8,849 nt of DNA from NCBI GenBank assembly GCA_002387735.1, contig DGKJ01000078.1:22238-31086 (forward strand), given 5' to 3'. The DNA comes from Bacteriovoracaceae bacterium UBA4573 (lineage in GTDB: Bacteria; Bdellovibrionota; UBA1018; UBA923). Made by a program: the position numbers and the translations under genes. Of this stretch, positions 6,114-8,849 are shown in pieces; within the stretch, counting starts at the first letter, position 1; each line of letters opens with the position of its first letter. Below the pieces are notes generated by a model. The model searched no databases and was not told where the DNA came from. It worked only from the letters and a program-made list of their open reading frames with translations.

Positions 6114-7616
6114 CTATTCGTCTTGTCCCGAGGGGAGTTTCTTGGGGGTTGGTAACACTGGAAGTTTGCGGGTATCAAAGGGTATTCGCAAAGGAATACT
6201 ACTTTGAATCTGCTGATGCAGCTCGAGCAGTAAGTTGCGACAATTCACAGTTTCGACATTATTTGGGGTTTGGGCTTCTGGGTCCTCATCAGGGTCCGCA
6301 CCCGTCAATAATTTTCGAGCAGTGTCGCCCGCCCCAGCAACTTCAAGTAACCGCACCGCCGCCTCATGGGGAGATGCGTCTAGTTGTTTTCGCAGCCGCT
6401 TAGTGAAGTAATTGCGTCTTAAAAACCGCTCCGATGTGTTCAGTAGGTTTTTATCGGAGTGCGGCTCCAGCAAAAGCGCGGTTAACGTTAAATGCGGTGC
6501 GACCACCGCATTTAAGGCGCGATTTAACCAGGGGGCGATTTTTCGTTTCTCGAGAGCCGCGTCGATACGATCACTTCCGTCATTCCTGGCACTATGTTTT
6601 GCATCGGAAAGGTACTCAGAAATGATCCACTGTGTGCCTGTCTGAAGCGCGGTCGCACCGGCGGCCACCAATAGAACCGGATTAGCACCGACCACCAGAA
6701 GGCCCCCCGCTACCGCCGCTGGTTGCAACCATGAGGTTGCGTTTAAAAATCGCATCCGACGAGTAAAGTGAGGCTTCTCTAAGGCAAACGAAGCCGCCAA
6801 CAATTGAGCCTGTAGATAGTTTAAAAACAAATCTTGGCGGGCATCTTTTATCGATCTTCGAAACTCCCTCGGAATCAGTTTTTCGGCCTCATCGGGAGAG
6901 TCCAAAACTTGAATGCGCAACAAGAGTTGGACTTCTACAACAAGGCGCCGAGCTTCTTCGGAAATCTCCGCCATTATTTTTTCGTGAACTCGCAAAAAAC
7001 TACCGACGGTCCAACTGCCATCGCGACTTTTATTTTCTTTTACAAAGTGATTCCACGAATACCCTAGAGCATCAAATCTTTCCGTGAGCATTTTCGACGC
7101 TCGCTCTAAATAGGGATTCAACCGGACTGTTGCAAGGACCGCTTCCAGTTGTTTCTGTTTATCGCTAATTTGAAGTGCAACTCGCTTTTTTTCTAATACG
7201 AATGTATTTTTTTCTTTAGAAGCTTGTTCGAAAAGTTCATTGAGCTTCTTAATTTTTTCTTGCGAATCCGCGATAATTCGCCTCGAGCGAGCATAAACCT
7301 CTTGAATGTCGAAGTTCTTCATTAAGTTTTCGGCTTTTCGGATTTCGCCGCGCAAATATTCCAGGCTCGGTGAAGTCTCGTTTATGGTGATGTCGAGTTT
7401 AGATATCTGAGTATCGAGTTCGCGCTGTGTTTTTTCTAGTTCGCCAATTTCAAAAATTAAAATCCGAGTTGTCTCGATTTTTTCACTCTCAGCAAGTTCG
7501 CGATACGGCGTGGCCCAAATAGACCCTGCACCCCCTAGGCTAACAAACAGAAAGAGCGCAGTTTTTTTAATGAATGGGTAAATTTTCAACTCACCTGCCC
7601 TCGACACAGCGTTCAC
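6114..7616 (-). CDS. exported coiled-coil protein with a central hydrophobic segment, function unknown
   Basis: I do not recognise this family. From the GTG at 7616-7614 the protein has 500 residues. The start shares one base with the stop of the VWA gene (TAGTG). An alternative TTG start at 7589, with GAGG nine bases upstream, gives a cleaner signal peptide (KIYPFIKK, core TALFLFVSLGGAGSIWA, cleavage before TPYRE at about 35/36). Residues 44-165 are charged and heptad-like, rich in Glu, Lys, Leu and Ile, and probably form a long coiled coil. Residues 166-290 look helical. A hydrophobic segment with Gly/Ala follows (297-325, AAVAGGLLVVGANPVLLVAA) and could be a membrane hairpin. The C-terminal part ends in an acidic linker (DPDEDPE, 441-447) and a Pro/Lys-rich tail. 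The tight junction with the VWA gene suggests the two products work together in the cell envelope. Confidence 0.7.
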   Translation of the reverse strand: MNAVSRAGELKIYPFIKKTALFLFVSLGGAGSIWATPYRELAESEKIETTRILIFEIGELEKTQRELDTQISKLDITINETSPSLEYLRGEIRKAENLMKNFDIQEVYARSRRIIADSQEKIKKLNELFEQASKEKNTFVLEKKRVALQISDKQKQLEAVLATVRLNPYLERASKMLTERFDALGYSWNHFVKENKSRDGSWTVGSFLRVHEKIMAEISEEARRLVVEVQLLLRIQVLDSPDEAEKLIPREFRRSIKDARQDLFLNYLQAQLLAASFALEKPHFTRRMRFLNATSWLQPAAVAGGLLVVGANPVLLVAAGATALQTGTQWIISEYLSDAKHSARNDGSDRIDAALEKRKIAPWLNRALNAVVAPHLTLTALLLEPHSDKNLLNTSERFLRRNYFTKRLRKQLDASPHEAAVRLLEVAGAGDTARKLLTGADPDEDPEAQTPNNVETVNCRNLLLELHQQIQSSIPLRIPFDTRKLPVLPTPKKLPSGQDE

Positions 7617-8554
7617 TAGGGCGCATAATAAAGGTCGTTACACACCTGTTTAAGGCAAGCGGTCGTAGGCTCTCCCGCTTTTTCCTTAGAACAACTGCGG
7701 TAGAGTAAGTCCGTTACGTCCCTGTCGGACATGTTTCTTTTGTAGTCGGCAAATGAAACAATCTTATGCTTTTCAACAAAACGGGAAAGTGCGTCTTCGC
7801 CGCTTTTTATTTTCGGCGACAGCAGTTTTTCTACGTTAAACGCGCGCAGAATGGAGTCCGAAGGAATGTCGGTTGGCATATTCACTTCAAAAGTGAGTTC
7901 ACACGGATCGTACAGCTTCACGGACTCGCCAGCCCCACCCGACTCAGCTAAGGCCGCTTCGGTGATGGCAGTTAGTTTGGATTCGATCGAACTTTCGGTT
8001 GCTGCAATTACGTTGGCGTATTTTTTAAAATCAGAAAGCGCGCCGCCGGCCATTTCGTAGGGAATAACAGTGGTGAAGATCGGAATTTTCCGCTCTTGAA
8101 ACCCCTCCAATATACTCACGGGCGAAGGACCGTCGGTGTTTTCGCCATCAGTTAGCAAGATAATATGGCGTGCGTATAGCTGAGATTCTTTGTCCAAAAT
8201 GGCTCGGGCTTTCTCTAGCCCTCGACCAATAGCGGTGCCACCGGCGATTTCAATGGAGTTTCGATTGAAAGCTTTTACTTCTTTGTTTCTAAAAGTGTAA
8301 ACCGAGTCGCGAGCGTTGGTCGAAAAGGGCACCACCCAGAAATAGATGTTTTTGTCGGGTTGGTCTTTTTTGGTCTTTTTTATCAAAGCGATCGTTTTCT
8401 CTACCGCGTCTTTTGCGCGCTCCAGTTTGCTTCCGTCCATACTACCGGACTCGTCGACCACAACAACAATTCCCACCCCTGGCAGATCCTCGCCCCGCAG
8501 GAGACCCGAATACGTAACAGCCAACACCACCAACAGCGCCATGAATTTTTTCAT
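7616..8554 (-). CDS. secreted von Willebrand factor A domain protein
   Basis: The 312-residue product begins with a clear Sec signal peptide (MKKFMALLVVLAVTYSGLLRG, cleavage near 21) without a lipobox cysteine, so the mature protein should be periplasmic or secreted. Residues 28-200 form a VWA domain with a complete MIDAS metal site: DESGSM at 34-39 (D34, S36, S38), T107 in GGTAIGRG and D136 in LLTDGENTDG. VWA domains bind protein partners through a divalent metal. The C-terminal 110 residues match no domain I know; they and the junction hold four cysteines (C218, C288, C300, C305), which could form two disulfides after export. There is no C-terminal membrane helix, unlike BatA-type VWA proteins. 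The ATG at 8552-8554 lacks a Shine-Dalgarno sequence. The next gene starts on its stop codon, so the two are probably co-translated. Confidence 0.85.
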   Translation of the reverse strand: MKKFMALLVVLAVTYSGLLRGEDLPGVGIVVVVDESGSMDGSKLERAKDAVEKTIALIKKTKKDQPDKNIYFWVVPFSTNARDSVYTFRNKEVKAFNRNSIEIAGGTAIGRGLEKARAILDKESQLYARHIILLTDGENTDGPSPVSILEGFQERKIPIFTTVIPYEMAGGALSDFKKYANVIAATESSIESKLTAITEAALAESGGAGESVKLYDPCELTFEVNMPTDIPSDSILRAFNVEKLLSPKIKSGEDALSRFVEKHKIVSFADYKRNMSDRDVTDLLYRSCSKEKAGEPTTACLKQVCNDLYYAP

Positions 8555-8566
8555 GGCCGGTTACTT

Positions 8567-8572
8567 AATATA
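8567..8572 (-). promoter_or_regulatory. possible -10 element of the VWA gene promoter
   Basis: TATATT (five of six to consensus) on the minus strand ends 12 bases before the ATG. A TTGACT at 8585-8590 resembles a -35 box but is only 12 bases away, too close for a normal sigma-70 promoter, and no good -35 stands at 17 bases. The match is weak but lies where a promoter is needed. Confidence 0.3.
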
Positions 8573-8619
8573 GCCGATCACCTAAGTCAATTTAGCCACT
8601 GTTTTCTAATGGAAGGGAG

Positions 8620-8637
8620 TTTGGAGCGGGTGAACGG
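8620..8637 (-). repeat. direct repeat copy 1: tRNA-Gly 3'-end fragment
   Basis: This 18-base string recurs at 8832-8849. Read on the minus strand, 8644-8622 matches the end of a tRNA: T-loop-like GTCGAGC, T-stem CCGTT, acceptor strand CACCCGC, T73 and CCA. C72, G71 and C70 with U73 fit glycine tRNA. The 5' T-stem (expected AACGG) is not present, and no D or anticodon arm follows, so this is a fragment, not a gene. Confidence 0.7.
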
Positions 8638-8774
8638 GCTCGACCTACTACGCTCGTCGCCTCCGGCTCCTCGCTGCGTAGGCTCACCTCGCTCTCTAAA
8701 TCGGGCATCCTGCCCGATTTGCCGCGCTAGATCGCTTCGCGATCCATCGCAGCCGTTCGCTCGCGTTCGAGCCC
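8636..8774. repeat. palindrome-rich block bounded by an 8-base inverted repeat
   Basis: GGGCTCGA (8636-8643) and TCGAGCCC (8767-8774) are perfect inverted copies. Between them lie three further stems: CTACGC/GCGTAG (8648-8653 with 8676-8681), AAATCGGGCA/TGCCCGATTT (8698-8707 with 8711-8720, three-base loop) and GATCGC/GCGATC (8730-8735 with 8739-8744, three-base loop). The block could fold into a multi-arm structure in RNA or single-stranded DNA. No coding potential is convincing, and no T-run follows any stem to make a strong terminator. Confidence 0.65.
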
Positions 8775-8801
8775 TTATTCTCGTTACCGAGCTTAAGGTT
8801 C

Positions 8802-8834
8802 GCTTTTGCTTCTTCTGTTTTTCTTTGTTTTTTT
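8802..8834. other. polypyrimidine tract next to repeat copy 2
   Basis: On the plus strand this stretch is almost only T and C with a few G; on the minus strand it is A-rich (AAAAAAACAAAGAAAAACAG) directly after the CCA end of the putative tRNA. It holds no gene. Confidence 0.5.
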
Positions 8835-8849
8835 GGAGCGGGTGAACGG
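8832..8849 (-). tRNA. possible 3' end of a tRNA-Gly gene, cut by the window edge (repeat copy 2)
   Basis: The last 16 bases, read on the minus strand, are CCGTT (T-stem 3' half), CACCCGC (acceptor strand), T73 and CCA, ending exactly at the T-loop border where the window stops. This could be a complete tRNA-Gly with encoded CCA lying mostly outside the window, or another truncated copy like that at 8620. Only sequence beyond the window can decide. Confidence 0.4.

Noticed and set aside
8360..8380. Tandem TGGTCTTTTT repeat
   Set aside because: It lies inside the VWA gene and encodes the Lys-rich IKKTKKD segment; coding composition explains it.
8622..8697. Complete tRNA-Gly at the inner repeat copy
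   Set aside because: No acceptor 5' strand (expected GCGGGTG), D arm or anticodon arm is found upstream on the minus strand.
8698..8720. Intrinsic terminator at the 10-base perfect stem
   Set aside because: The stem is strong, but only TTT, part of the stem itself, stands on either side and GC-rich sequence follows, so a standard terminator is not supported.
8360..8845. 161-residue open frame on the plus strand across the VWA gene start and the repeat region
   Set aside because: It crosses the signal peptide of the VWA gene in antisense and then runs through palindromic DNA; composition is Arg/Ser-rich with no recognisable motif.
8620..8849. CRISPR array
   Set aside because: Only two repeat copies are present, 212 bases apart, with a palindromic spacer and no cas genes.

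Overview
The window is about 8.85 kb of chromosomal DNA from a Gram-negative bacterium. Three proteins carry Sec-type signal peptides, one of them with four cysteines. The core of the window is the conserved ffh-rpsP-khpA-trmD-rplS-rnhB-yraN housekeeping operon. The fused TrmD, the secreted von Willebrand factor A protein and the general style of the hypothetical proteins suggest a delta-proteobacterium-like or Bdellovibrionota-like organism. That assignment is inference only, because no marker fixes the taxon.

Layout: the first 330 bases are the 3' end of a plus-strand STAS-domain gene. Everything else is coded on the minus strand, so transcription runs from high to low coordinates. In that order the genes are: a secreted VWA-domain protein (8554-7616); a coiled-coil protein with a signal peptide and a hydrophobic segment (7616-6114); ffh (6032-4680); rpsP (4618-4373); khpA (4277-4035); a trmD fused to a second SPOUT methyltransferase domain (4007-2580); rplS (2501-2118); rnhB (2105-1218); yraN (1267-878); and a small secreted glycine-rich hypothetical protein (881-327). 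The last gene meets the STAS gene tail to tail with overlapping stop codons.

Functionally, the operon joins protein targeting (Ffh), ribosomal proteins bS16 and bL19, an RNA-binding KH protein, tRNA m1G37 methylation, RNA:DNA hybrid removal (RNase HII) and a predicted nuclease-fold protein (YraN). rimM, which commonly sits between khpA and trmD, is absent; only 27 bases separate those two genes. RnhB and TrmD both carry extra loops compared with the usual family members.

The right end (8555-8849) is non-coding and is the least ordinary part. It holds two direct copies of an 18-base sequence, 212 bases apart. Read on the minus strand, this sequence matches the 3' end of a tRNA-Gly (acceptor strand, U73, CCA). 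Between the copies lie several perfect short inverted repeats and a polypyrimidine tract. The second copy runs off the window and may be the 3' end of a true tRNA-Gly gene; the first copy is only a fragment. I found no CRISPR array, insertion sequence or complete RNA gene.
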